Part shown: positions 31,397 through 38,505 of the stretch, piece by piece
Position numbering within the stretch: position 1 is the stretch's first letter
Layout of the letters: every line of letters starts with the position of its first letter
Assembly (NCBI GenBank): GCA_944332295.1
Contig: CALVJR010000010.1
Location: forward strand, 1 to 38,505
Direction: 5' to 3'
Length of the DNA: 38,505 bases
Source: an uncultured Bacilli bacterium
GTDB lineage: Bacteria > Bacillota_I > Bacilli_A > RF39 > UBA660
Notes under the pieces: model-generated
Seen by the model: only the letters and a program-made list of their open reading frames with translations
The model's database searches: none
What the model was told of the DNA's origin: nothing
Translations under genes and position numbers: made by a program

Positions 31397-31788
31397 TTAC
31401 ATTAAATCTCTTTTAATCAATTCTGGAATAACATAATCTCCTAGAATACTACCTACTTTTATTCCTAACTCTTTATAATTTCTATCAATCCAGAGAGCTT
31501 CTTTTATTTCATTATTACACTGTATTTCTCCTTCTATTTTTACAAGATAAGTAATAACTTGTAATTGTTTATTAGAAAAAACAGCAATATCCTGATAAGT
31601 GCCAAGATATTCTGTATCTATAAGCTGAACACTTAACTCTTCCATTAATTCTCGTTTTAATGTCTCAAAATCAGACTCACTGCCTTCCCTTTTACCACCA
31701 GGAATAATACACTCTTCTCTACCATTATTTTTTCTTTGAACTAATATTTTTTTATCTTTTAAATGACTCCTCCAACTTTATCTATCAT
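31397..31788 (-). pseudogene. Nudix hydrolase with a one-base frameshift
   Basis: A complete Nudix box, GKREGSE...RELMEEL (pattern Gx5Ex7REUxEE), is encoded at about 31625-31695. The gene should start with ATG at 31788, which has AGAGGTG 4 bases upstream and reads MIDKVGGVI, then stops. Adding one T in the TTT run at 31761-31763 would give MIDKVGGVILKDKKILVQRK and continue through the box to the stop at 31397, about 130 residues, the normal Nudix length. The other in-frame start (ATG at 31645) would cut the box in half. It is either a true inactivating deletion, a slipped homopolymer that varies between cells, or a sequence error. Nudix enzymes split nucleoside diphosphates linked to another group. 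Confidence 0.85.
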
Positions 31789-31796
31789 ATACACCT

Positions 31797-32600
31797 CTAT
31801 TGAAACGTAATTTTATTTGCTTCTTCTTGTTGCAATATTTTTGATAGCACCCAGCGATTATCTTTAGTTCTAGTAAACTTCCAAAACTCTACAAAAGAAG
31901 TAGCCTTCATACTTCCACCTACTCGTTCTAAAGTCTCTGTATTAATCATATAATCAACCATTTTTCCTTTAATATAAAACCATATTAAATCTTTTTTATC
32001 ATCAGAATCATCATGAACAGAAATTGGTTTTACATTAACTAGTCTAATTTTTTCTAATACATTTTTTCGTTTCTTTACTTCCATCCATTCTAATTTACTT
32101 TGAAAATTTTCATATAACTCTTTAGTCATATAATCTTTCGCATTTTTCATATCCCCTTCTGCCCAGGCTTCTTGAATAGCATAATAACTATCAATTACTT
32201 GTCTTTCAATATTTTTATAATTCCAAGTAATATCTTTATCATCTAACATACGCATATATCGTTTACTATTAAAAGAAGAACGTAATACTTTGAAATACAA
32301 AACAATCGTTCCAATACAAAGTAAAATAACCATTAAAATTGCACTTAAGATATTAGATATTACTCCACCTGTTCCATAGCTTCTAGCACCAGAAGTATGA
32401 TGCCCACTGCTAGATCCAGAGCTAGAAGAGCCAGTTGAACTTCCTCCTCCACCAGCACGAAGAGTTATTGTCTGATAATCTTCTATATTCTCAGCATTTA
32501 CTACCCTAGGAGAAATAAACACAGCAAGAGATATTATAATTAATATCATTAATACTATTTTACATGTATTGCTTAAAAAGATAGATTCTATATATTTCAT
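31797..32600 (-). CDS. Membrane protein with Tim44-like domain
   Basis: 267 residues from the ATG at 32600 (AAAGGA 9 bases upstream; the ATG at 32609 is too close to it). A signal-like helix (residues 10-32, IVLMILIIISLAVFISPRVV ending VNA) is followed by a Gly/Ser/His-rich stretch, a second membrane helix (about 83-105), and a C-terminal Tim44-like domain on the cytoplasmic side: SYYAIQEAWAEGDMKNAKDY, TKELYENFQSKLEWM, and FVEFWKFTRTKDNRWVLSKI. Bacterial Tim44-domain proteins are of uncertain role, some in membrane or lipid handling. The stop codon is overlapped by the ribosome site of the Nudix gene, so the two are coupled. Confidence 0.85.
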   Translation of the reverse strand: MKYIESIFLSNTCKIVLMILIIISLAVFISPRVVNAENIEDYQTITLRAGGGGSSTGSSSSGSSSGHHTSGARSYGTGGVISNILSAILMVILLCIGTIVLYFKVLRSSFNSKRYMRMLDDKDITWNYKNIERQVIDSYYAIQEAWAEGDMKNAKDYMTKELYENFQSKLEWMEVKKRKNVLEKIRLVNVKPISVHDDSDDKKDLIWFYIKGKMVDYMINTETLERVGGSMKATSFVEFWKFTRTKDNRWVLSKILQQEEANKITFQ

Positions 32601-32616
32601 ATTTCTCATTCCTTTA

Positions 32617-33036
32617 TTAATTCATTAAAAACATACTTTGAAATTCTTCTATAGTATATGTCTTTTTATCATTTGGTAATGTTACATAAGAATAAGCATT
32701 GTTTTTTTCTGCTACCGTAAAGACATCATCTGTCCACATCACAGTTCCTTTACCAGTGATTTTACTAATCCAATTACTACTACCATAAAACTCTGTTGTA
32801 TTTTCTGTATTTATATATTTAAAACCAGAGTTTATATGACCATTATTCTCTTTATATATATAAGTAGAATATGTTTTCTCACCACTTCCACCATGAAATA
32901 CCGCTATATAATTATCTGGTATAACATCACTTTTCTTAGACAAAACAGAAAACATAACAGGAAAAACCACCAGAATAAGTATAACTACAGAAATAATAAT
33001 CTTAATTTTATTTTTCTTTAATTCTTTATTTACCAT
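32617..33036 (-). CDS. Single-pass membrane protein of unknown function
   Basis: 139 residues from the ATG at 33036, with GGAGG 8 bases upstream; two earlier ATGs in frame are too near that site. A Lys-rich N-terminus is followed by a membrane helix (about residues 12-32, IIISVVILILVVFPVMFSVL), then about 105 extracytoplasmic residues rich in Thr, Tyr and Asn (YIAVFHGGSGEKTYSTYIYK, GKGTVMWTDDVFTVAEKN). It overlaps the end of the alkyltransferase gene by 11 bases and precedes the Tim44-like gene by 16, so all are one operon. I do not recognise the family. Confidence 0.8.
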   Translation of the reverse strand: MVNKELKKNKIKIIISVVILILVVFPVMFSVLSKKSDVIPDNYIAVFHGGSGEKTYSTYIYKENNGHINSGFKYINTENTTEFYGSSNWISKITGKGTVMWTDDVFTVAEKNNAYSYVTLPNDKKTYTIEEFQSMFLMN

Positions 33037-33550
33037 TTTCATTTCCTCCATGAATATTAGCCTTTTCTAAAGCAAGTAAATACTCTTTTTTAGCAAGTCC
33101 AGCTGCATAACCAGTTAGGCTACCATCGGTTCCAATTACTCTGTGACAAGGAATAATAATGGAAATAGGATTATGTCCTACAGCACCACCAATTGCCTGA
33201 GATGACATAGAACTTTTACCTAACCTTCTCGCAACTTTTTTTCCTAATTCTTGATAAGTAATGGTATCACCATAGGGAATATTTAATAATTCTTGCCATA
33301 CAATCTGCCTAAAATTAGTTCCCGCTGGTTTTAACAGTAAACTCTTAATACTAGGATTTGCTCCTGCAAAATAAGATTTTAACCATGCCTCTACTATATG
33401 AAATACCTCTAAATCATTATTTTCATATAATTCTTCGGAAAATCCATCCATAAAATACTTCTGACCAAGAATAAAAAGGCCTGTTAAATATTCTCCATCA
33501 CTAACTAAAACTAAATCTCCTACTGGAGACGAAACTGTTTTTGTATACAT
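33026..33550 (-). CDS. ogt: Methylated-DNA--protein-cysteine methyltransferase
   Basis: 174 residues of the O6-alkylguanine-DNA alkyltransferase family (Ogt/MGMT). It takes alkyl groups from O6-alkylguanine onto its own Cys in the motif IIPCHRVIGTDGSLTGYAAG (about residues 131-150). The helix-turn-helix and Arg finger region reads YGDTITYQELGKKVARRLGK, then SSQAIGGAVGHNP, all conserved. A short N-terminal domain precedes it. GAGGGAT lies before the ATG. It is the first gene of the operon with two membrane proteins, the Nudix gene and the ART-like gene. Confidence 0.95.
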   Translation of the reverse strand: MYTKTVSSPVGDLVLVSDGEYLTGLFILGQKYFMDGFSEELYENNDLEVFHIVEAWLKSYFAGANPSIKSLLLKPAGTNFRQIVWQELLNIPYGDTITYQELGKKVARRLGKSSMSSQAIGGAVGHNPISIIIPCHRVIGTDGSLTGYAAGLAKKEYLLALEKANIHGGNENGK

Positions 33551-33571
33551 ATAATCCCTCTATTTAATATT

Positions 33572-33605
33572 AGAATATCATATTTTAAGTTGTTAGTAAA
33601 CTTAA
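33572..33605 (-). promoter_or_regulatory. Promoter of the alkyltransferase operon with an inverted repeat
   Basis: -35 TTTACT (33600-33595), 17-base spacer, -10 TATTCT (33577-33572) with an extended TG. TTAAGTT (33585-33591) and AACTTAA (33599-33605) form a 7-bp inverted repeat around the -35, a possible operator. Confidence 0.5.
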
Positions 33606-33701
33606 CATTTAAACGTCGTTTTTAATATGCTTTCTCTATTTTTAGCAAGTAAATTTATATTTTTTCGCAACCGTCTTCAAACATTTCTTATTTTTCCTAT
33701 T

Positions 33702-33730
33702 TTGACCTAGTTAGAGAAATTTGCTAAAGT
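33702..33730 (+). promoter_or_regulatory. Promoter of the KilA-N gene
   Basis: -35 TTGACC (33702-33707), 17-base spacer, -10 TAAAGT (33725-33730). The ATG at 33758 has AAGGAG 6 bases upstream. Confidence 0.55.
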
Positions 33731-33757
33731 GCCCATAACAAACGAAAAGGAGATACC

Positions 33758-34644
33758 ATGAACAACAATAAAATCATTGTAAATAATATTCAAATATCCA
33801 TTGTACAAACGAATGCTACAGACTATATATGTATTTCAGATATTGCCAAAGCAAAAGAGGGAAATAGCAGTTCAAAAGATATAATTAAAAACTGGATAAG
33901 GAATAGAAAAACTTTAGAATTTATAGGGACTTGGGAAATACTTTATAATGCAAACTTTAATAGGGTCGAATTCGACTCCATTAAAGCAAATGCTGGATTA
34001 CATACATTCACTCCAAATCCAAGTGAATGGTGCGAAAAAACAAACGCCATAGGAATCTATTCTAAGCGTGGTAAATATGGAGGAACCTATGCCCTAAAGA
34101 TATAGCATTTGAATTTGCATCAGCAATTAGTCCAGTTTTTAAATTATATTTAATCAAAGAATTTCAAAGACTAAAAGAAAAAGAAAATAAAGGTATCGAA
34201 TGGAATACAAAAAGAATACTAACAAAAAACAACTATTTAATTCATACCAATGCCATTAAAAATTATATATTACCAAAAACTGATTATTATAAAGATAAAA
34301 CCTGGCTAAAATATGCGGAAGAAGCGGATATATTAAATGTTATTATTTTTAAATCAACTGCAAAAGAATGGAGAAATCTAAATCCAACATTGGTCAAAAC
34401 TACTAATATGAGAGACTACGCCAGTATTTATGAACTTACTGTACTATCAAACTTAGAGTCTCATAATGCAGAACTAATAAAAGAAGGTAAAACCAAAGAA
34501 GAACGATTTCTAATATTATCAAGTATTGCAGATGAACAATTAAAATTATTAAATAAAAAACGATTAGTATTATTTTTTACTAGTCGCTTTTATATTCCTA
34601 TTTATAGAAAATTTTTCTTTATAATAATCAATTGCCTCTGGTAA
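33758..34644 (+). pseudogene. KilA-N domain protein, frameshifted
   Basis: The first 110 codons encode a KilA-N domain (ISDIAKAKEGNSSSKDIIKN, WIRNRKTLEFIGTWEIL, NAGLHTFTPNPSEWCEKTNA, then IGIYSKRGKYGGTYA). At 34093-34095 one base is missing: GTYA should continue HKDIAFEFASAISP, but CCT stands where CAT would be, and the frame stops at 34105. In the next frame the protein continues without a break: PKDIAFEFASAISPVFKLYL, IKEFQRLKEKENKGIEWNTK, and so on to DEQLKLLNKK near 34563, the usual end of this family; that frame stops at 34644. KilA-N proteins are DNA-binding, found in phages and bacterial accessory islands. The strong likeness on both sides of one deletion implies recent damage or a sequence error. 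Confidence 0.88.
34558..34590 (-). terminator. Terminator of the tandem metallopeptidase gene
   Basis: Stem CGATTAGTA/TACTAGTCG (34561-34569, 34578-34586) with one G-U pair, flanked by AAA/TTT pairs, then T6 on the minus strand. It lies at the convergence with the KilA-N gene and includes the stop codon of the metallopeptidase gene. Confidence 0.75.
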
Positions 34645-35937
34645 AATAACCGTTCCTAATTCCAAAGCTTTCTCACTATTTTTAGTTATCTCTGCTATTT
34701 CTTGTTTAGGTTTTGTCTCTAATAAATACCTAACTGTAACATATGATAATGAATATCCATCATAAGAATTATTCATAAATTGTGTTCCATGAACTAAAGT
34801 ATTTATATTCTCTGGTAGATTTTTTGAGATTATCTTTTCTTCAAAGAAATTACGAAATAAAGTATCATCTAACAAATCGTCCCTTTCTCCGGATAAGTTC
34901 ATAGCAAGCCCTTCATCTAACCAGGTGATACGTTTATCTGTTATAGAATTATAAATGATATGAATACACTCATGTAACACACCACTTTTATATCGATTAG
35001 GATTTAAAGATACATCAATAGGACTAAGACTATAATTTACCATGAAATTATCAAAAGTTCCTTTACAATAACTTGGTATTCTTGCACCTTGCCAGCGCAA
35101 ACTTTTTATAAATTTTAAAAACATCTCTTGATTATCAAATAAATTAACCTCTACTTTTCTAAAGTGATCTAGCCCGAAGAAATCTAATATTTTCTGTTTC
35201 TGTTCGGTGATAGTTGCTAAACAATCTGTTGCGAAATCATCCAAATTATCTGCAGCAAAAATCCTAAAATCCTCATTTCCTGCTTTAGGAGATGACGATA
35301 ATGGTAAATATTTTTTACGAAACCATTCTCGCTCTTCTTTAAAAATTGTTTTGGCATCTTTTCTTAATTTATCTGGATTTCTAACATAATCCATAATTTT
35401 TTCGTGAGAATAGGACTCCAATATGAACTTACCTATCGTAAAACAAATTTGATAACTATATGGAACATCATTTAAATGATATATAAGCTCATCACCTTCA
35501 CATTGCATACTAGCAACACAATCAAAAGGATTAGCTAAATTGGTTGCTAAGGCTTCCCAAAACCATTCTACATTCTCAGCATCCGGATTAATTTCTTGTT
35601 GACAAGTATGCACAAATTCGTGAACAATTACTTCTAACATTTCTTCTAAAGTCATATCTTGATGAGCTTTTGTTTTCCTACATTCTTCGATAGAAAGCAT
35701 ATTAATATTTCCATCATGAGTATCTCCATCCATCCACTCATAATATTTATCTACATACTGTTCTAAGTATCTTCGATATTTTTCTCTATCAGTCCATATT
35801 TTTATCTTTTTTTGTTGCTTTAGACCATCTAGTTCAAAAAAACTTAAAATTCTTGATGACTCTTGTTTTAGTTTCTCTTCCAACTCATCTATATAATCCA
35901 ATTTTTTATCACATTCAACCATAAAACTTGCTGCCAT
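34570..35937 (-). CDS. Protein with two tandem HExxH metallopeptidase domains
   Basis: 455 residues from the ATG at 35937 (weak GGTGAT upstream; the longer frame to 36009 would run through the promoter). Two gluzincin-type zinc sites repeat about 216 residues apart. Site one is VIVHEFVHTCQQE with the third ligand Glu in WFWEALATNLA (about residues 106-132). Site two is VLHECIHIIYN with TWLDEGLAMNLSG (about 322-347). Each is preceded by a similar stretch (KQESSRILSFFELDGLKQQK and TEQKQKILDFFGLDHFRKVE), which shows internal duplication. No signal peptide or membrane segment is seen, so it is cytoplasmic or exported unconventionally. Both sites keep HExxH and Glu and may both be active. The substrate is unknown. 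Confidence 0.8.
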   Translation of the reverse strand: MAASFMVECDKKLDYIDELEEKLKQESSRILSFFELDGLKQQKKIKIWTDREKYRRYLEQYVDKYYEWMDGDTHDGNINMLSIEECRKTKAHQDMTLEEMLEVIVHEFVHTCQQEINPDAENVEWFWEALATNLANPFDCVASMQCEGDELIYHLNDVPYSYQICFTIGKFILESYSHEKIMDYVRNPDKLRKDAKTIFKEEREWFRKKYLPLSSSPKAGNEDFRIFAADNLDDFATDCLATITEQKQKILDFFGLDHFRKVEVNLFDNQEMFLKFIKSLRWQGARIPSYCKGTFDNFMVNYSLSPIDVSLNPNRYKSGVLHECIHIIYNSITDKRITWLDEGLAMNLSGERDDLLDDTLFRNFFEEKIISKNLPENINTLVHGTQFMNNSYDGYSLSYVTVRYLLETKPKQEIAEITKNSEKALELGTVILPEAIDYYKEKFSINRNIKATSKK

Positions 35938-35961
35938 ACAATCACCATCCAAACTAAAAAA

Positions 35962-35970
35962 ATTATAGCA
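35962..35970 (-). promoter_or_regulatory. Extended -10 promoter of the tandem metallopeptidase gene
   Basis: TGCTATAAT on the minus strand, 25 bases ahead of the ATG at 35937, with no clear -35. It supports the shorter start. Confidence 0.5.
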
Positions 35971-35982
35971 TATTACCAAAAA

Positions 35983-36011
35983 GAAAAAAAGATGAACATC
36001 TCTATTCATCT
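35983..36011 (-). terminator. Terminator of the acidic unknown gene
   Basis: Stem AGATGAA/TTCATCT (35990-35996, 36005-36011) with an 8-nt loop and T7 on the minus strand, overlapping the stop codon at 36002. Confidence 0.8.
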
Positions 36012-37063
36012 ATAAATTCAATATCATCATCTAAAAAATCTTTTCCCTCATCATAATACTTTTTCATAAACTCATCGTGTCTTTTATAATTTTTAGAAAA
36101 ACTCTCATAAATATCTTCCATATCATTTAATTCTACAATATAAGTTGATTTAGGATCAGCAAGTGTGACCTTTAAACTAACCATAGTATCAAAATAATAA
36201 GGATAATGTTCTCTAATCAAAGAAGTCAAACTATCAAAATCATCACTAGGATAGGAAACATCTAAAAAATCTAACATTTCCATAAATAATTTTCTAAGTT
36301 TTTCTTTCTCTCTATCATATAAATCCTTATAAGTCTCACCATCTTTTAATTCAAAATCGCGATAGTAATTAGCAAACTCCTTATAGTCACCATCTTTATA
36401 AGTTAATAAATCATAAAAAGAATCCAACATAAGAATTACTTCTACACAATCTACATCAACAGAATCATATCTAACATCTTCAAAATTTTTAGTTATAGAG
36501 CCAGTAGAAACCGCATCCAAAATATTTACAAACTCTTCATGATAAAAATGATATTTGCAATCCATCACTTCAATCCATTTAGAGAAATCCCAATCATCTT
36601 CATATCCAACCTTTTTATAGGTTAACATTTCTTTAAACAATTGAATGAGTCTATCTATCTTTTGTTGTTTTAATACATCATATCCTTTTTCACAAATTTG
36701 CTCTTTTGCTTTTTGATACTTCTCAAATGAAGATAAGACTCTATTATATAATCTAACACTTATAGTTACCATACTCTTCTCATCATATAACGTAAACTCA
36801 TTATCAGAATACCAATCTAAAAGCATATCCATAAGTGCCGAAACAGACTCAAAATAAGAATTATTACCATCAAAGCAACGAATGATGGCATAATACTTTT
36901 TTTCTTTATTAGCATTATTTTCTAAAGATAATTCTATATTTTGCTCGGCAGCAATTTCTTTTATTAAATCTAGAGCTCTGCCTTCTATTATATCCATTAT
37001 TTTTTCATAATTTCCCTGCTTTATATCGCTTTGATAATCTTCAATTTTTATATTCTTATTCAT
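36002..37063 (-). CDS. Acidic helical protein of unknown function
   Basis: 353 residues, rich in Asp, Glu, Lys and Tyr, with no signal peptide, membrane segment or recognisable catalytic motif. It has repeated patterns such as LLDWYSDNEF, SFYDLLTYKDGDY and EMLDFLDVSYPSDDF, and ends in an acidic tail (DFLDDDIEFIDE). I do not recognise the family. The ATG at 37063 has no good ribosome site. Thirty bases upstream and in the same frame, AAAGGA precedes another ATG whose frame stops after seven codons (37070-37093), so translation may restart at 37063, or the annotated frame may have lost its first start by a stop mutation. Neighbours are a rhomboid protease upstream and the tandem metallopeptidase downstream. 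Confidence 0.75.
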   Translation of the reverse strand: MNKNIKIEDYQSDIKQGNYEKIMDIIEGRALDLIKEIAAEQNIELSLENNANKEKKYYAIIRCFDGNNSYFESVSALMDMLLDWYSDNEFTLYDEKSMVTISVRLYNRVLSSFEKYQKAKEQICEKGYDVLKQQKIDRLIQLFKEMLTYKKVGYEDDWDFSKWIEVMDCKYHFYHEEFVNILDAVSTGSITKNFEDVRYDSVDVDCVEVILMLDSFYDLLTYKDGDYKEFANYYRDFELKDGETYKDLYDREKEKLRKLFMEMLDFLDVSYPSDDFDSLTSLIREHYPYYFDTMVSLKVTLADPKSTYIVELNDMEDIYESFSKNYKRHDEFMKKYYDEGKDFLDDDIEFIDE

Positions 37064-37106
37064 CTTACATTATATCTTAATCAAAATAATCATGATTAAT
37101 TCCTTT

Positions 37107-37712
37107 CTATTTAATGATACTATGCACTAAATCTATACCATTCATGCTAAGTATTCCAAATACCAATCCGCATAATGCTCCTGTTAAATGTCCTAAATGA
37201 GAAATATTATCACTCTTTTTTCTCTTCAATAATTGAATAATTTCATCTACAACAAAGAATAAAATAATCAAAGCTAAAGTAACGGGAATCTTACCTCCTT
37301 GAATATTAACAAAAGAACTTAAAACAATTAACATATAGGCAATTCCACTTGCACCATATAGTCCGTTTTTACTAAATATTCTATTTATAATTCCAATCAC
37401 TAAAGAAGTGAGAACTAACATAATTAATAAATTAATAGAGCCATACTTTTCTTCCATCATAGGACCAATTAATAATATCTTAACAAAATTATTATACAAG
37501 TGATCCCAATCTGCATGACCTAGAGAATGAGAAATCAATTTAAAATAAGTAAGTGGATTAAGTAGAGAATCTCCTCTATAAGTTGTAAAAAAACAATTAA
37601 TAAACTTACCTTTAAATATTTTATCTATAATTAATATTGCAAGACACAAAAAGAAAAAAGTAAGTATTACTACAGAATTATACTGAAATCTATATATTAC
37701 ATCTTCTAACAT
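37107..37712 (-). CDS. Rhomboid family intramembrane serine protease
   Basis: 201 residues with about six membrane helices. The catalytic dyad is present: Ser122 in GLYGASGIAYM (GxSG) and His175 in ISHLGHLTGALCG. SHSLGHADWDHLYNN in the first loop is the conserved His/Asn region. Rhomboids cut single-pass membrane proteins within the bilayer. AGGAG precedes the ATG. The 30-base gap to the reductase gene upstream and 43 bases to the acidic unknown suggest one transcript. Confidence 0.92.
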   Translation of the reverse strand: MLEDVIYRFQYNSVVILTFFFLCLAILIIDKIFKGKFINCFFTTYRGDSLLNPLTYFKLISHSLGHADWDHLYNNFVKILLIGPMMEEKYGSINLLIMLVLTSLVIGIINRIFSKNGLYGASGIAYMLIVLSSFVNIQGGKIPVTLALIILFFVVDEIIQLLKRKKSDNISHLGHLTGALCGLVFGILSMNGIDLVHSIIK

Positions 37713-37742
37713 AATGAACTCCTATCCATTTGTTACAATATT

Positions 37743-38366
37743 CTAAAGACCATCAGAAAAATTAGTAAACGTACCTTTTTCATTTTTAGGCAAGCTATAT
37801 TTTTCTTTTCCTAACTGAATAGACTTCATTAAAAATGCCATATTACATCCTAAATTTCTCATCGTTTGTAATCCTTCTTTATCTTTTTCTACATCCTCTG
37901 CCTTTGATCCGTGCACTTCATTCCAATAGGTACTTGTTGCAATCGGCATAGAGCAAATTCCAAAATATTTATTAATCTCATCATATGCTGATGTAGAACC
38001 TGCTCGTCTAGAAGAAATAACACAAGCTCCTACTTTCATAGACTTATCAAAATGTGTACTAAAAAATAGTCTATCTAATAAAGATAATATCGTACCATTA
38101 GAACCAGCATAATATACTGGTGTACCAATAATAATTCCATCAGCACTTTCAAACTTTGGAGCAATCTCATTTACTATATCATCAAAAACACATTTTCCAG
38201 TACTTGCACAACTTCTACAAGCAATACAACCTCTAACATCTTTATTTCCAACTAAAACAGTCTCAGTTTCTATTCCCTCTTCGTGTAAAGTTTTTTCCAC
38301 TTCCTCTAAAGCTCTAGCCGTACAACCATGACTTCTTGGACTACCATTTAATATTAATACTTTCAT
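37743..38366 (-). CDS. Flavodoxin-fold NAD(P)H-dependent reductase
   Basis: 207 residues of the flavodoxin-like NADPH-dependent FMN reductase / iron-sulfur flavoprotein group. The FMN phosphate loop is LILNGSPRSHGCTARALEE (residues 4-22). A Cys-rich segment CIACRSCASTGKCVFDD (about 47-63) is typical of the subset with a possible iron-sulfur or redox-active Cys site. GIIIGTPVYYAGSNGTILSL is the second flavin-binding loop. It reduces flavins, quinones or nitro compounds in related proteins; the physiological substrate here is not known. AAGGAGG lies 5 bases before the ATG. Confidence 0.9.
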   Translation of the reverse strand: MKVLILNGSPRSHGCTARALEEVEKTLHEEGIETETVLVGNKDVRGCIACRSCASTGKCVFDDIVNEIAPKFESADGIIIGTPVYYAGSNGTILSLLDRLFFSTHFDKSMKVGACVISSRRAGSTSAYDEINKYFGICSMPIATSTYWNEVHGSKAEDVEKDKEGLQTMRNLGCNMAFLMKSIQLGKEKYSLPKNEKGTFTNFSDGL

Positions 38367-38420
38367 ATAACCTCCTTATTTTCTTATCTTCTAAACCATT
38401 ATATCATAATTTTTCTAAAG

Positions 38421-38444
38421 AAAAAAATAGACAAATCTTGTCTA
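38421..38444 (-). terminator. Terminator of the gene entering from the right
   Basis: Stem TAGACAA/TTGTCTA (38428-38434, 38438-38444) with a 3-nt loop and T7 on the minus strand. The stop codon of the partial gene is part of the stem. Confidence 0.85.
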
Positions 38445-38505
38445 CTTTAAAATTCCATTATACATATCTTGAAATATTCCTGGTGTATTAATCAATTCTT
38501 GATAT
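38442..38505 (-). CDS. Partial gene, C-terminal 20 residues
   Basis: The minus strand from the right edge reads YQELINTPGIFQDMYNGILK and then TAG at 38444-38442. The pattern xxELxxxxGIFxxMY resembles the C-terminus of ABC exporter ATPase subunits (HEELLKxxGIYxEMY), but 20 residues are too few for a firm call. The terminator directly behind it supports a real gene end. Confidence 0.55.
   Translation of the reverse strand, partial: YQELINTPGIFQDMYNGILK

Noticed and set aside
24950-34644. A prophage spanning the GH25, RhuM and KilA-N genes
   Set aside because: No integrase, terminase, portal, capsid or tail gene is present, and housekeeping-type genes are interleaved.

Overview
The window is AT-rich (roughly 70-72% A+T), densely coded and uses Shine-Dalgarno sites of the AAGGAGG type, sigma-A-like promoters and many hairpin-plus-T-run terminators. 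TGA acts as a stop (for example at the end of the Wzy gene) and Trp is TGG, so this is the standard bacterial code. Gene content (tyrosine-kinase type capsule locus, LCP proteins, sortase, BIG2/SH3 wall proteins, GH25 lysozyme, a clostridial-type long GltX) points to a low-GC Bacillota, probably an uncultured gut member of the Bacilli (Erysipelotrichia/RF39-like) or a relative. The species cannot be named from the sequence.

Left part (1-4000): a protein with a possible papain/transglutaminase-like Cys-His pair, an apparently orphan MvaI/BcnI-family restriction enzyme, tRNA-Leu(TAG) and tRNA-Ile(CAT), a 33-residue membrane peptide, and a toxin-first type II toxin-antitoxin pair whose antitoxin carries an ImmA/IrrE metallopeptidase domain. 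A palindromic operator overlaps the promoter of that pair. The restriction gene's leader holds a broken inverted copy of the neighbouring tRNA-Ile.

Capsule/exopolysaccharide locus (4000-16320, minus strand): from a consensus promoter near 16235 the order is chain-length regulator, tyrosine kinase, PHP phosphatase, initiating sugar transferase, glycosyltransferase, Wzy-like polymerase, a glycosyltransferase fused to a pyruvyltransferase, Wzx-like flippase and two LCP ligases, ending in a strong terminator at 4001-4030. Together these genes would start a lipid-linked repeat, build and pyruvylate it, flip, polymerise and attach it to the wall. UDP-galactopyranose mutase (glf, 18538) could supply galactofuranose. 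A class B-like sortase with no visible catalytic Arg sits just upstream of the locus.

Middle (17200-27660): a TPR-like protein, glf, gltX, a four-part surface VanX-like peptidase, tRNA-Gln(CTG), a small membrane protein, a DUF1848 iron-sulfur protein, a GH25 lysozyme without a signal peptide, and a GtrII-like membrane glucosyltransferase.

Right part (27660-38505): an accessory region with decay. RhuM lies beside a broken QueC-like gene best explained as qatC of the Qat anti-phage system. This stretch is bounded on both sides by gtrII-type 3' ends. Then comes a possible operon of O6-alkylguanine-DNA alkyltransferase, two membrane proteins, a Nudix hydrolase with a one-base frameshift, and a large protein with a putative ADP-ribosyltransferase-like domain. 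It is followed by a frameshifted KilA-N gene, a protein with two tandem HExxH metallopeptidase domains, an acidic protein of unknown function, a rhomboid protease, a flavodoxin-like reductase and the end of a gene entering from the right.
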